NCBI RefSeq assembly: GCF_900101595.1
Contig: NZ_FMYY01000008.1
Location: 59,539-123,538, forward strand
Length of the DNA stretch: 64,000 nucleotides
Source: Paenibacillus sp. cl123
Lineage (GTDB): Bacteria > Bacillota > Bacilli > Paenibacillales > NBRC-103111
Direction of reading: 5' to 3'
Positions 1 through 8,933 of the stretch are shown one piece after another. A model generated the notes under the pieces. It searched no databases, was not told the DNA's origin, and saw only the letters and a list, made by a program, of their open reading frames with translations. The stretch's first letter is position 1. Each line of letters starts with the position of its first letter. Made by a program: the position numbers and the translations under genes.

Positions 1-800
1 TCGGTCCGCAAGGCCCGGCAGGTCCGGCAGGAGCGGATGGAGCAGTCGGTCCGCAAGGTCCGGCAGGAGCAAATGGAGCAGTTGGCCCCGCAGGTCCGCA
101 AGGTCCGGCAGGCCCAGCAGGAGCCGACGGTGCAGTCGGTCCGCAAGGTTTGCCAGGTCCCGCAGGTCCGCAAGGCCCGGCAGGAGCCGATGGAGCGGCA
201 GGACCGCAAGGTTTGCCAGGTCCTGCAGGCCCACAAGGCCCGGCAGGTCCACAAGGTCTGCAAGGTCCTCCAGGACCTGCAGGAGGCGGAAGCTCGTTGT
301 CTGATGTTGGATTCTCGGCTAAGCTGCCTATGACGAACTTAACTACAGGAGCAACTCTCAGTGGCTGGAACGTTTCTAGTCCTTTTTATAGTGGAACAGG
401 CTTTAACAATACAACCGGAAAATATACGGTTCCTGCAACAGGCCGCTACTCGATCAAAGCAACCGTGAATTACAGTACAACCGCTGCTATTACAATATCG
501 CAAGGTGCTGGAGTAGATCCTGCTTTTGTTATTCGAAGCACCAATAACGGTGATATGATCACGGGCCAGCTTCCTGTCTTAAACGTGAATGTCGCACTCG
601 TACTGACGTTGAGAACCATACTGGGCAGCGCTACCGTTACGTTGGACGGTGAGGTTGACCTGATGCAGGGCGACGTCATCGAATTGGTTTACGTTCCGGA
701 CGGCTTGACGATTCCGATCAATGTCGGCGGTAATTCAAACCAGGGAGTTGTTTGGTCCATACATCAAATGACAGAAGCACAAGGGAATAACATCCCATAA
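1..800 (+). CDS. Collagen-like repeat protein with C1q/BclA-like C-terminal domain (5' end outside window)
   Basis: The reading frame is already open at the left edge (first full codon at base 3). It encodes about 95 residues of uninterrupted Gly-X-Y triplets of the types GPQ, GPA, GAD and GLP up to about base 285. A non-collagenous domain of about 165 residues follows and ends at a TAA at 798-800. The second part is rich in beta-strand-like sequence and resembles the C1q/TNF-like jelly-roll tips of Bacillus BclA exosporium filaments. This is a family-level impression; no search was run. Such proteins form surface filaments on spores or cells, and the germination operon 1.7 kb away fits a spore-surface role without proving it. 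The N-terminus, including any export or anchoring signal, lies outside the window. A strong hairpin follows the stop. Confidence 0.85.
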   Translation, partial: GPQGPAGPAGADGAVGPQGPAGANGAVGPAGPQGPAGPAGADGAVGPQGLPGPAGPQGPAGADGAAGPQGLPGPAGPQGPAGPQGLQGPPGPAGGGSSLSDVGFSAKLPMTNLTTGATLSGWNVSSPFYSGTGFNNTTGKYTVPATGRYSIKATVNYSTTAAITISQGAGVDPAFVIRSTNNGDMITGQLPVLNVNVALVLTLRTILGSATVTLDGEVDLMQGDVIELVYVPDGLTIPINVGGNSNQGVVWSIHQMTEAQGNNIP

Positions 801-806
801 ATCGCA

Positions 807-847
807 GCCGAGCGAAGCCCGAGTGACAGCTTCGGACTTCGCTCGGC
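807..847 (+). terminator. Hairpin after collagen-like gene
   Basis: An 11-bp perfect stem pairs 807-817 (GCCGAGCGAAG) with 837-847 (CTTCGCTCGGC), starting 6 bases after the stop codon. No T-run follows, so it may be a weak terminator or an mRNA 3'-end stabiliser. Confidence 0.55.
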
Positions 848-905
848 CGTATGGGATTTGCAACGCAACTCTAAGGGATAAAATCCAGGATTGGCGGAGG
901 ATGCT

Positions 906-2267
906 GTGATTAATAAACGTAAGATAATATGGGGGAGCGTTCTAGCCACGGGGCTCCTGCCCCTAAGCATCGCTCAATCAGCGTTATCCAATAACGAGCC
1001 GGGTGCCGTGATGGATTCCCGGCAAGCGATCGTGGTTCAGGCAGCACTTGTCAATGAGAATGTCTCCGATGTAGCGTCGGCTGTTTATGGAGAGGCGGAT
1101 CCTCGCGAAGACGCGCTTCAAAATGAGCAGCCAGCAAATGTATCGGGTGTCGTCTATGGCACAGCCACACAAGTGTCGGCCGCTGTCTACAAACCGGCGT
1201 CCGTGACTCCGATGCTGCAAGCAGGAACTGCTCACAGCTTCGCTGTAGACTCTGCAGGCGGGCTATGGCAGTGGGGTCAGGGAGAAGCAAGCGATGCTTC
1301 CTATGCACTTGTCCGGATTGAAGGATTGGACCGCGTCATAGCAGTAGCCTCAAGAAACCATCAGCTGGCACTGCAAGAGGACGGAACTCTTTGGGCCTGG
1401 GGAAATAATGAGTTTGGCCAATTGGGTGACGGTTCGACCATTAATGCCGATTCTCCTGTACAGGTATCTTCCATATCGGATGTCGGTCAGGTAGCAGTGG
1501 GCTTTACTCACAGCGCAGCTCTGACAAACGATGGCACGGTGTGGACCTGGGGAAGCAGCTCCTCGGGCGAATTGGGAGACGGGACCTATCAAAGCCGGAG
1601 CGTACCGGTCCAAGTAGCTGGTATCACATCCGTTGTGAACATCGCAGCAGGAGCGGCCCATACGTTGGCTTTGAAGGAAGACGGGACGGTCTGGGCATGG
1701 GGGAGCAATGAGTTCGGACAGCTCGGCGACGGATCAGAAGTGAGTCGTTTGCAGCCGATACAGGTAGCCGGACTTCAGGATGTGGCTGCCATTTCCACGG
1801 GCATGTACCACAATCTGGCCGTAACCAAGGATGGAAAAGTATGGTCCTGGGGTCAGAACTTATATGGAGAGCTGGGGCATGGAGATAAAGCCAGCTTGGC
1901 AGTACCTCAACCGGTAGCCTCGCTATCCGATGTGATCGAAATCTCAGCTGGAGCGATGACAAGCATGGCGCTGCAGGCGGATGGAACGGTTTGGTCCTGG
2001 GGCGCTAACAGCTTCGGACAGCTGGGAATCGATTCTCAGCAGTCTTCAGCTGTGCCTGTACGCGTGAATCTTCCGGTAAAAGCCAGTCAAATAGCCGCCG
2101 GGTATTTCATTGGCGGCGCTATTGGAGCGGACGGTCTTTTCTATGGCTGGGGGTATAACCAATATGGCCAGCTTGACACGGAGAAGTCCAAAATCGCAAT
2201 ATCTCCTCTAATGTTGAAAGGGCTGCGCGCCTATTCAGAGAAAGCTGGCGAAGAAACCGACAACTAA
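906..2267 (+). CDS. Secreted RCC1-repeat (beta-propeller) protein
   Basis: This protein of 453 residues begins with a basic and hydrophobic stretch (INKRKIIWGSVLATGLLPL) that looks like a signal peptide. After a linker of about 75 residues come seven repeats of about 50 residues. Each is built around the pattern DGTVWxWGxNxxGQLGDG, the signature of RCC1 blades, so a seven-bladed propeller is expected. The GTG at 906 was chosen because GGAGG at 896-900 lies 5 bases upstream; a TTG at 891 in the same frame has no comparable site. RCC1-type propellers in bacteria are usually extracellular or surface proteins that bind partners; no enzymatic residues can be named. It stands alone between the collagen-like gene and the germination operon, and a strong terminator follows. 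The function is not known. Confidence 0.85.
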   Translation: MINKRKIIWGSVLATGLLPLSIAQSALSNNEPGAVMDSRQAIVVQAALVNENVSDVASAVYGEADPREDALQNEQPANVSGVVYGTATQVSAAVYKPASVTPMLQAGTAHSFAVDSAGGLWQWGQGEASDASYALVRIEGLDRVIAVASRNHQLALQEDGTLWAWGNNEFGQLGDGSTINADSPVQVSSISDVGQVAVGFTHSAALTNDGTVWTWGSSSSGELGDGTYQSRSVPVQVAGITSVVNIAAGAAHTLALKEDGTVWAWGSNEFGQLGDGSEVSRLQPIQVAGLQDVAAISTGMYHNLAVTKDGKVWSWGQNLYGELGHGDKASLAVPQPVASLSDVIEISAGAMTSMALQADGTVWSWGANSFGQLGIDSQQSSAVPVRVNLPVKASQIAAGYFIGGAIGADGLFYGWGYNQYGQLDTEKSKIAISPLMLKGLRAYSEKAGEETDN

Positions 2268-2271
2268 AAAT

Positions 2272-2319
2272 AAAGGGCATTTCCACCGGGTTCTACCCGA
2301 TTGCGAAAATGCCCTTTTT
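2272..2319 (+). terminator. Intrinsic terminator of RCC1 gene
   Basis: AAAGGGCATTT at 2272-2282 pairs with AAATGCCCTTT at 2307-2317, with an inner CGGGT/ACCCG stem, and the 3' arm runs into TTTTT. It begins 5 bases after the stop. Confidence 0.9.
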
Positions 2320-2374
2320 AATGCCATGAAGCAAATAAGCAGATTCAGGTTATAAATATGAAAAATGAACGAAC

Positions 2375-2400
2375 AAAGGCGGCCAAGCATGGCCGCCTTT
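2375..2400. terminator. Perfect 10-bp hairpin between RCC1 gene and ger operon
   Basis: AAAGGCGGCC (2375-2384) pairs with GGCCGCCTTT (2391-2400) around a 6-base loop. A T-rich stretch follows only on the minus strand. It could be a second terminator or insulate the ger operon. Confidence 0.45.
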
Positions 2401-2531
2401 GCTCGTTATTCGCTTCGGGCGGTTGTTTCCAGCCTATATCATTCCGGCACGGTGTAATTTCAGAAACGACGTTTAATATGATCGCGGTTAGGGCAACAAT
2501 GCTAAGAGACAAACCGAGGTGATCCCAGCAT

Positions 2532-4112
2532 ATGAACGTTTTATCCCAGCTCTTCGGCAAAAAGCCCAAACGCGCTTCCAGCGTCCCTCCTCCGGGCGAG
2601 AAGAAGGAGCCCTTGGAGGCCCGCCTGCGCGACCTGCTTCATAAGGTACGGGCTACGACCGGTAACAGCCCCGACATCATAATTCGCGAGTTTGCCTTAA
2701 CACAGGACAAGCCGGTGCAGGCGGCTATCATTTATACGGATGGCCTGGCCAATGTCTCCGATGTTATGGAAGCGCTCCTCATCGACATGAAGGAGGCTTG
2801 GGCTTGCACGCAGCAGGATACGAGCCGCTTGCCGGAGCTGCTGATCCAGTCGATCTTGAAAATAGGCGAGGCAGTGGAAATCTATGATTACTCCGAGCTA
2901 TTTCAGGCTGTGCTGTCTGGAGATACCGTCGTCGTCGTCGACGGCTACGCGCAGGCCATTGCCGCAAGTACAAGGGAGTGGAAGGAACGGGGGATTTCGG
3001 AGCCATCCTCGCAGACGGTTATCCGGGGACCGCGCGATGGCTTTACCGAAACGCTGCGGACGAATACGGCGCTTGTTCGCAGAAAGATTAAAGACCCTTA
3101 TCTATGGCTGGATATGTTTCAAATCGGGCGCGTGACGAAAACGGATGTGGCTTTGATGTATATCAAAGGCATTGCGAATGAGAAGGTTGTGAATGAAGCG
3201 CGGGAGAGGCTCCAGCGGATTTGCATCGATGCTATTCTGGAAAGCGGATATATCGAGGAGTTCATCCAGGATGAAACCTTCTCACCCTTTCCGACTGTGT
3301 ACAATACGGAACGTCCGGATGTGGTAGCGGCCGGCCTGGTAGAAGGGCGCGTAGCCATTTTGGTAGACGGCACGCCCTTTGTGCTGCTTGCCCCGGCATT
3401 ATTCACTCATTTTATTCAATCGGCCGAGGACTACTACCAGCGGGCGGACATCAGCACATTAATCCGCATACTCCGCTATATCGCTCTGTTTATTTCGATG
3501 CTCGCCCCTGCCGCTTATATCGCGGTTACGACGTTCCATCAGGAGATGATTCCAACATCCCTGCTGATCGGGCTTATGGCGCAGCGGGAAGGCATTCCGT
3601 TTCCGGCTTTTATTGAGGCGGTGCTGATGGAGCTTACCTTCGAAATATTAAGGGAGGCTGGCGTTCGAATGCCTAGGGCGATCGGTCAGGCGGTTTCGAT
3701 CGTCGGGGCGCTGGTCATCGGGCAAGCGGCCGTCGATGCTGGGCTGGTTGGTCCCGCGATGGTCATCATCGTATCCATCACGGCGATTTCGAACTTTGTC
3801 ATCCCTTCCTTCAGTATGGGAATTTCCTTACGAATGATCCGTTTCGCGCTGATGCTGCTTGCCGCCTCATTCGGACTGTTCGGCATTCTTGTGGGATTGA
3901 TCGCTATGGTGCTGCACCTGTGCAGTCTGCGTTCCTTCGGCATTCCCTATATGGCGCCGTTCGCGCCGCACATCCAGGAGGACCAGAAGGATAATATATT
4001 CCGTCTTCCGCATTGGGCGCTCTTGACAAGACCAAGGCTGACGGGCCAGACCAATATCGTCCGGGGGCAAAGCGGCGCGGCGCCGAAGTCGGACGACCGA
4101 ACGACTAACTAA
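2532..4112 (+). CDS. Spore germination protein, GerA family (receptor A subunit)
   Basis: The 526-residue product has the layout of GerAA/GerKA proteins. A soluble N-terminal half runs to about residue 300 and is followed by a cluster of hydrophobic helices from about 310 to 470 (for example LIRILRYIALFISMLAPAAY). Family features include FRTNTALVRRKIK-like text and the conserved REAGVRMPRAIGQAVSIVGALV region. In the family the A subunit assembles with B and C subunits in the spore inner membrane into a nutrient-sensing receptor and ion channel. The ATG at 2532 follows GAGGTGAT at 2516-2523. The gene is first in a four-gene operon with the C subunit, a small membrane protein and the B subunit. 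The germinant cannot be deduced. Confidence 0.95.
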   Translation: MNVLSQLFGKKPKRASSVPPPGEKKEPLEARLRDLLHKVRATTGNSPDIIIREFALTQDKPVQAAIIYTDGLANVSDVMEALLIDMKEAWACTQQDTSRLPELLIQSILKIGEAVEIYDYSELFQAVLSGDTVVVVDGYAQAIAASTREWKERGISEPSSQTVIRGPRDGFTETLRTNTALVRRKIKDPYLWLDMFQIGRVTKTDVALMYIKGIANEKVVNEARERLQRICIDAILESGYIEEFIQDETFSPFPTVYNTERPDVVAAGLVEGRVAILVDGTPFVLLAPALFTHFIQSAEDYYQRADISTLIRILRYIALFISMLAPAAYIAVTTFHQEMIPTSLLIGLMAQREGIPFPAFIEAVLMELTFEILREAGVRMPRAIGQAVSIVGALVIGQAAVDAGLVGPAMVIIVSITAISNFVIPSFSMGISLRMIRFALMLLAASFGLFGILVGLIAMVLHLCSLRSFGIPYMAPFAPHIQEDQKDNIFRLPHWALLTRPRLTGQTNIVRGQSGAAPKSDDRTTN

Positions 4113-4133
4113 CTAACTTAAGGGTTGAGTCCC

Positions 4134-5333
4134 ATGAGAAACACATTGATGAAGCTCGGTATACTTGTGCTTGCCATCTTGACTTTGACAGGCTGCTGGA
4201 ACCGCAGAGAGCTTAACGAGCTTATGGTGGCTTCCGCTTTGGGGATTGATAAGCACGATAACGGCTATGAAGTTACCGTCCAGTTAATAAATCCTGCAGA
4301 GATCGCAGCGAAGCAGGGCGGAGGCGTCCGTGCGCCGGTCATCGCGCTTAAAGCCTCGGAGGGGAAGACGGTGTTTGAATCGATGCGCGAGCTTACGGCT
4401 ACCGCTCCCCGTAAAATTTACTTGTCCCATATACGGATTCTTGTCGTCGGAGAAGAATTAGCCCGTCAAGGTATTGCTGAAATACTGGATATTCTTTCCA
4501 GGGACCATGAATTCAGAACCGATTTCTATATGATGGTCGCCAAGGACACGACGGCTCGGGAGGTGCTCAAGATATTAACGCCGTTAGACAAGATTCCGTC
4601 CAATAAACTGTTTACCTCACTGGAGACGACGGAGCAAAGCTGGGGAGCTACGGCCAGGGTTGACCTGCACGGGGTTATTTTTGATTTGGTCAGCAAAGGA
4701 AAGGATCCGGCCTTGTCGGCCATTCGAGTGATTGGCAATGCGGATACAGGAGAGTCGATGGCCAATCTGAATTTCGTTCAGCCTCCGGCTATCCAGCAAT
4801 ATAACGGGGTTGCCGTTTTCCGGGAGGATGCGCTTGCCGGCTGGTTCAATACCGCTGAAAGCAAAGGTTACAATTATATTCTCGGGAATATTCGAAGCAC
4901 CATTGAAAGCGTCGCATGCCCGAATGGCGGATATGCAGGCATGGAAGTGATCCGAACCCAGCATAAGGTCAAGGGAGCGGTAGAGAATGGCCGTCCGGCC
5001 ATTCATGTCAGCCTGCGGGTGGAGGGGAATATTTCGGAAATTGCCTGCGGTATCGATCTGGGCAATCCCCGCACCGTAACTTGGCTGGAGACGAAGGTTT
5101 CCGGACAAATCAAGGATAAGATGGAGTCCGCTGTGAAGAAAGCCAAGACATACCGGGCAGATGTATTCGGGTTCGGCAATGCGCTGCATCGTGCGAATCC
5201 GGATTTTTGGAGAAGCATCGAGCAGAACTGGATGGACTATTTTGTCGATCTTCCCGTTCAGCTTGAGGTCAAAGCTGAACTTCGCCGCACCGGTTCGGTG
5301 GTCGAGTCGTTTATTGAGAAGTGGAAGGAGTAG
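4134..5333 (+). CDS. Spore germination lipoprotein, GerC family
   Basis: This 399-residue protein starts with a lipoprotein signal (MKLGILVLAILTLTGC, with the lipidated Cys at about residue 21). The GerC-type text CWNRRELNEL follows, with further family landmarks such as ALGIDKHDNGYEVTVQ and SHIRILVVGEELA. GerC proteins are lipid-anchored on the outer face of the spore inner membrane and are needed for receptor assembly. The ATG at 4134 was preferred because AAGGG at 4120-4124 is suitably placed; a TTG at 4125 would overlap this ribosome site. It follows the A-subunit gene by 21 bases and is followed closely by a small membrane protein. Confidence 0.93.
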   Translation: MRNTLMKLGILVLAILTLTGCWNRRELNELMVASALGIDKHDNGYEVTVQLINPAEIAAKQGGGVRAPVIALKASEGKTVFESMRELTATAPRKIYLSHIRILVVGEELARQGIAEILDILSRDHEFRTDFYMMVAKDTTAREVLKILTPLDKIPSNKLFTSLETTEQSWGATARVDLHGVIFDLVSKGKDPALSAIRVIGNADTGESMANLNFVQPPAIQQYNGVAVFREDALAGWFNTAESKGYNYILGNIRSTIESVACPNGGYAGMEVIRTQHKVKGAVENGRPAIHVSLRVEGNISEIACGIDLGNPRTVTWLETKVSGQIKDKMESAVKKAKTYRADVFGFGNALHRANPDFWRSIEQNWMDYFVDLPVQLEVKAELRRTGSVVESFIEKWKE

Positions 5334-5339
5334 AAACAG

Positions 5340-5570
5340 GTGTGGAATATAGCCATCGTTCTCGTTGCGGCTCTGATTATCGCGGTGGAATGGCCTGTTT
5401 TACGCCAAGCGCGCACGAAAAGGGAGATAGCGGTCTTTATCGTGCTGCTTGGCTGCGGCACGGGGGGCAGCATCGCCCAGGCGATGCAAATAGAAATTCT
5501 GAATCCGCTTGACGTGATAGCCGTTATCTACAAGCCGATGAATGAGGCAATCTTTGCATTACTAAAATAA
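5340..5570 (+). CDS. Small two-helix membrane protein in the ger operon
   Basis: The 76-residue product has two hydrophobic segments (NIAIVLVAALIIAVEWPVL and REIAVFIVLLGCGTGG) joined by a basic turn, and a C-terminal IYKPMNEAIFALLK. It starts at a GTG 6 bases after the GerC stop. A strong GGAAGGAG at 5323-5330 lies inside the end of the upstream gene, so translation is probably coupled. Short two-helix D subunits are known in some Bacillus germinant receptor operons and modulate receptor function. Assignment to that class rests on size, topology and position, not on recognised motifs. Confidence 0.75.
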   Translation: MWNIAIVLVAALIIAVEWPVLRQARTKREIAVFIVLLGCGTGGSIAQAMQIEILNPLDVIAVIYKPMNEAIFALLK

Positions 5571-5591
5571 AGGCCGAAGGGAGGGGAGGAT

Positions 5592-6686
5592 ATGGTTGAA
5601 CAGGGTAAAATCAGCATTCGCCAGTTTAAAATCCTGGTCATGCTGTTTAGTTTGGGCAGCGCCATCTTGATCGTTCCCTCGTCGCTTACCTCCGCCTCAA
5701 GGCAGGATGCCTGGATTTCCGCTATCTTGGGCGGAGGAATGGGGCTCCTGCTGCTGCTTATGTACAATCATTTGGCCAAGCGCCATCCGGAGAAATCTCT
5801 GGTGGAATACAGCGAGGCGATTCTTGGCAAGTGGCTCGGCAAAGCCGTCGGTCTTTTATTTGTCTCCTTTTTCTTTCTGCTTTCGTCGCTTGTCCTGAGA
5901 AATATCGGCGACTTCATTACGACGATCGTGATGCCTGAAACGCCGATTCAAGCTATCCATATTATGTTTACGCTTATCGTCATTGCGGGGGTACGGCTCG
6001 GTCTGGAAGTTATTGCAAGAGCATCTGAAGTTTTTACTCCTTGGGTTCTTTTCCTCATTTTTGTGCTGGTGGCCGTCATTGCGCCGGAGATGAAGCTGGA
6101 TCGAATCGAACCGGTGCTGGAAGCGGGCTTCAAACCGCTTATTCGTGGAGGACTCAGCATATTGGGGATTCCTTACCTGGAGCTGGTTGTGTTTCTGATG
6201 GTACTCCCCTATGTCAATAAGAAGGAGAAAGCCGGCAAAGCCTTCATTGCCGGCGCTATGTTTGGAGGCGCTATCCTAGTGGCACTTACGGCCTTGTGCG
6301 TGCTCGTGCTTGGCTGGGATTTTACGTCCAGACATGCATTTCCAAGCTATACGCTGGCGAAAAAAATTCACATCGGCGAATTTCTTCAGCGCATCGAGGT
6401 ACTGATGGCCGTCATTTGGTTCCTGACGATCTTTTTCAAGCTGGTGATCTGCTTCTATGCTTCTGCGCTGGGGCTAGCTCAAATTCTTAAAATTCAAAGC
6501 GCCCGTATTTTACTGCTGCCGCTCGGCATGAGCATGACCGTGCTTTCGTTAGTGGCTTACCCGAATATTGTGTACTTCCGGGCCTTTGCTTCGGAAGTTT
6601 GGTTTTCATATGCACTGACCTTCGGTCTGCTGCTGCCGCTGCTTCTGATCGGAGCAGACATGATCCGGCGGGCGATATCGAAGTGA
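5592..6686 (+). CDS. Spore germination permease, GerB family (receptor B subunit)
   Basis: This 364-residue integral membrane protein has about ten hydrophobic helices and the typical opening QGKISIRQFKILVMLFSLGS, with a GSAILIVPSSLTS-like first helix. It resembles the APC-superfamily spore germination permeases (GerAB, GerKB), which bind the germinant in the spore inner membrane. The ATG at 5592 follows a GGGAGGGGAGG run. It closes the A-C-small protein-B operon and converges on murQ; the only hairpin between them has its T-run on the murQ side. Confidence 0.93.
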   Translation: MVEQGKISIRQFKILVMLFSLGSAILIVPSSLTSASRQDAWISAILGGGMGLLLLLMYNHLAKRHPEKSLVEYSEAILGKWLGKAVGLLFVSFFFLLSSLVLRNIGDFITTIVMPETPIQAIHIMFTLIVIAGVRLGLEVIARASEVFTPWVLFLIFVLVAVIAPEMKLDRIEPVLEAGFKPLIRGGLSILGIPYLELVVFLMVLPYVNKKEKAGKAFIAGAMFGGAILVALTALCVLVLGWDFTSRHAFPSYTLAKKIHIGEFLQRIEVLMAVIWFLTIFFKLVICFYASALGLAQILKIQSARILLLPLGMSMTVLSLVAYPNIVYFRAFASEVWFSYALTFGLLLPLLLIGADMIRRAISK

Positions 6687-6740
6687 CAAGAGCTTGTAAA
6701 GAGCGGAGCTCCCGTTCAGCATATCGCTATCATGCCATGC

Positions 6741-6776
6741 GAAAAGCCCGGATCGCCGTTGCAGCGAGTCCGGGCT
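6741..6776 (-). terminator. Terminator of the murQ transcript
   Basis: On the minus strand AGCCCGGA (6769-6776) pairs with TCCGGGCT (6745-6752) and TTTT follows. It sits 10 bases past the murQ stop and may also stop transcripts from the converging ger operon. Confidence 0.75.
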
Positions 6777-6786
6777 GTCAGCCGTC

Positions 6787-7728
6787 TCATCCGTTTTCTT
6801 TGACTTCGGAAGCCGATCCCTTCAGCAGCAGCTCCAGCGACTTCCGCACGAAGCCGCCTGTGGCATTCAGAGCCTCCTGGGCTTCCTGAGCGGTAGCCTC
6901 GCCGAGAATCATGACGATCGCCGTTTTGACATGGCCGCCTGACTCTTGATACGCCTGCTCGATCTGGCTGTCGGAGGCTTCGGTAGCCAGACGGATAATC
7001 CGCTTGGCCCGGTGAACCAGCTTCACGTTGGAGGGAAGCACATCGACCATGAGGTTGCCGTATACTTTACCCATCCGGATCATGGAGCTCGTGGTCAGCA
7101 TGTTAAGTATCAGCTTCTGCGCCGTACCGGCTTTCATACGGGTGGAGCCCATCACGACCTCGGGACCGACAACTGCCTCCAGCAAGATGTCCGACAAAGG
7201 CGCCATGGGCGTCCCGGCATTGTTGCATAGCCCGATGACGCCGGCGCCTACAGCGCGGGCGCGCTTCATGGCTCCGAGCACATAGGGCGTTCGGCCACTG
7301 GCGGCGATGCCGACGATGACATCATCCGGACCGATCCGGTTAGCGTCAATATCGGCCATCCCGAGCTCCTCGCTGTCTTCCGCGCCTTCTACCGCATCCT
7401 TCACGGCCTGAAAGCCGCCGGCGATCAGCCCTTGAACCATCTCGGGCGGCGTGCCGTACGTGGGAGGGCATTCGGAAGCATCCAGAATCCCGATGCGCCC
7501 GCTCGAGCCCGCGCCGATGTAAAACAATCTGCCGCCCCGCTTGAAGGAAGCGACGATCAGATCGACCGCTTTGGCCAGCTCCGGGATCATCCCTTGGAGA
7601 ATGTCGGCAACGAGCCGGTCCTCATTGTTGATTAATGCGAGAATCTGCTCGGTGGGCAGTTCGTCAATATGCTGCGTGCGCGGGTTTACTTGCTCTGTTG
7701 TCAATTCGCTTAACTGATGTATCTGCAT
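6787..7728 (-). CDS. murQ: N-acetylmuramic acid 6-phosphate etherase
   Basis: MurQ cleaves the D-lactyl ether of MurNAc-6-phosphate to give GlcNAc-6-phosphate and D-lactate in the cytoplasm. The 313-residue length is typical. A SIS sugar-phosphate domain with IGAGSSGR near residue 71 is visible, and LDASECPPTYGT places a Glu at 86. A second Glu at 114 in DAVEGAED corresponds to the second acidic residue known to matter in E. coli MurQ. The C-terminal helical domain ends in a Gly-rich turn and basic helix. The start has AGGAG 7 bases upstream. It is transcribed after the kinase gene at 7821-8828, divergently from the MurR-type regulator, and forms the last step of the salvage route encoded here. 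Confidence 0.95.
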   Translation of the reverse strand: MQIHQLSELTTEQVNPRTQHIDELPTEQILALINNEDRLVADILQGMIPELAKAVDLIVASFKRGGRLFYIGAGSSGRIGILDASECPPTYGTPPEMVQGLIAGGFQAVKDAVEGAEDSEELGMADIDANRIGPDDVIVGIAASGRTPYVLGAMKRARAVGAGVIGLCNNAGTPMAPLSDILLEAVVGPEVVMGSTRMKAGTAQKLILNMLTTSSMIRMGKVYGNLMVDVLPSNVKLVHRAKRIIRLATEASDSQIEQAYQESGGHVKTAIVMILGEATAQEAQEALNATGGFVRKSLELLLKGSASEVKENG

Positions 7729-7820
7729 GATGTTGCTCCTTTATGAAAAGTATTGGCCCGGATGGGGAGTATCATTCTGCCGGGCGGCGGGTTACAATTG
7801 CGGTATGCCCTATCCCCGGC

Positions 7821-8828
7821 TCAGCAGTCAGACGAGAGTCGGGCCGCCGCCAGCCTGGCTGCTCCATAAGCCGGTGGCTTGTCGGATAGCTGAAGCCGGA
7901 GATCCGGCAACGCTTCGGCCAGCCGGCTGCGAAAGATGGATTCAAACAAGGCGCTGTGCTTGAATATAGAGCCGCCAAGCCCTAAGCTGTCTTGTGCGAA
8001 CCAGCGGTTTTTAAGCGCCAGCGCCTCTGCCTGCGCAGCAAGCTCCAGCGCGTTGCGCTTGACGATCCGCATAGCGGCGGGGTCTTCCTCACTGGCCGCC
8101 CCAATGGCGACGCGTGCAAACTCGGCGATATGCTGTTTATGAATCTGCGGTCCGTAGATATAGGCCTTCAGTTCAAGAAGCTCCGTCCAGCCACGGCTCT
8201 CGAGGACGGCCTTCGTCATGGACGTGGGAGGATCGATGCCGTCATAACTGCGCATAATGGCTTGCAGCGCGTCAAGTCCGATCCGGTAGCCGCTGCCGCC
8301 GTCTCCAAGCAGATGCCCCCAACCCCCGACACGATAGCGAGCGCCATCCGGCGTGCGGCCGAAAACAATAGAGCCTGTGCCCGCAATAGCCAGCATGCCG
8401 TATTCCCGGCCCAGTGCCGCCATCAAAGCGCTTTCCGCGTCATTTGTAACGCAAAGTTCGGTACAGATGCCTGCCTGCTCTAATATGGCCGTTATGGCCC
8501 GTGACACCTTCTCACGCTCTTCCGGTGTATCCACCCCGGACAATGCCAGGCACACCCCGAGCTGTCCGGAATAACGTGCGGCAGGGACGGCTGCGGTCTG
8601 AACGGAAGCGTCAGCTTCACGATCATGGCTGTTCTCCGGCATGCCTGCGCGAACGCTTGCGAGTGCTTCTATCAGATAGGAGCCTAACCGGGAGGAGGCA
8701 ACCTCAAAGCCGACGGAGTGGGGATTGGTGGAGCCGCCGATGTACCGGCCGAGCTCATTCCCATCGGCATCTGCGACGTAGACGTCTGTTTTCGTTCCCC
8801 CGCCGTCCACGCCAATGAATAGCTTCAC
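7821..8828 (-). CDS. BadF/BadG/BcrA/BcrD-family sugar kinase, probable MurNAc/GlcNAc kinase (MurK-like)
   Basis: The 335-residue product begins KLFIGVDGGGTKTDVYVADA, the phosphate-1 motif of N-acetylhexosamine kinases in the ASKHA fold. A second glycine-rich ATP motif, MLAIAGTGSIVFG, and WGHLLGDGGSGYRIG follow, all typical of the GlcNAc-kinase branch. Clostridium acetobutylicum MurK, a member of this family, phosphorylates both MurNAc and GlcNAc. Here the gene lies directly upstream of murQ, and the locus imports sugars by an ABC system that does not phosphorylate them. A kinase supplying MurNAc-6-phosphate is therefore expected. It starts at GTG with AAGGTG upstream. Which of MurNAc and GlcNAc is preferred cannot be read from sequence. 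Confidence 0.88.
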   Translation of the reverse strand: MKLFIGVDGGGTKTDVYVADADGNELGRYIGGSTNPHSVGFEVASSRLGSYLIEALASVRAGMPENSHDREADASVQTAAVPAARYSGQLGVCLALSGVDTPEEREKVSRAITAILEQAGICTELCVTNDAESALMAALGREYGMLAIAGTGSIVFGRTPDGARYRVGGWGHLLGDGGSGYRIGLDALQAIMRSYDGIDPPTSMTKAVLESRGWTELLELKAYIYGPQIHKQHIAEFARVAIGAASEEDPAAMRIVKRNALELAAQAEALALKNRWFAQDSLGLGGSIFKHSALFESIFRSRLAEALPDLRLQLSDKPPAYGAARLAAARLSSDC

Positions 8829-8877
8829 CTGAATTCACCTTCCTGCCATCGAATGTTAACTGTAATAGGATAGCTTG

Positions 8878-8907
8878 AGTATAAACGAAAAGGGTCGTCC
8901 ATGTAAA
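8878..8907 (-). promoter_or_regulatory. Candidate promoter of the kinase-murQ operon
   Basis: On the minus strand TTTACA (8902-8907) is separated by 18 bases from TATACT (8878-8883), 50 bases before the kinase start codon. The inverted repeat at 8935-8949 lies about 28 bases upstream of its -35 box. Confidence 0.6.
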
Positions 8908-8933
8908 ACAAAATTTTATGTTAAAAAAATATA

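Noticed and set aside
37-333. 98-codon frame within the collagen repeat
   Set aside because: It arises because the repeat DNA has few stops in any frame; the Gly-X-Y frame is the coding one and continues into a folded domain.
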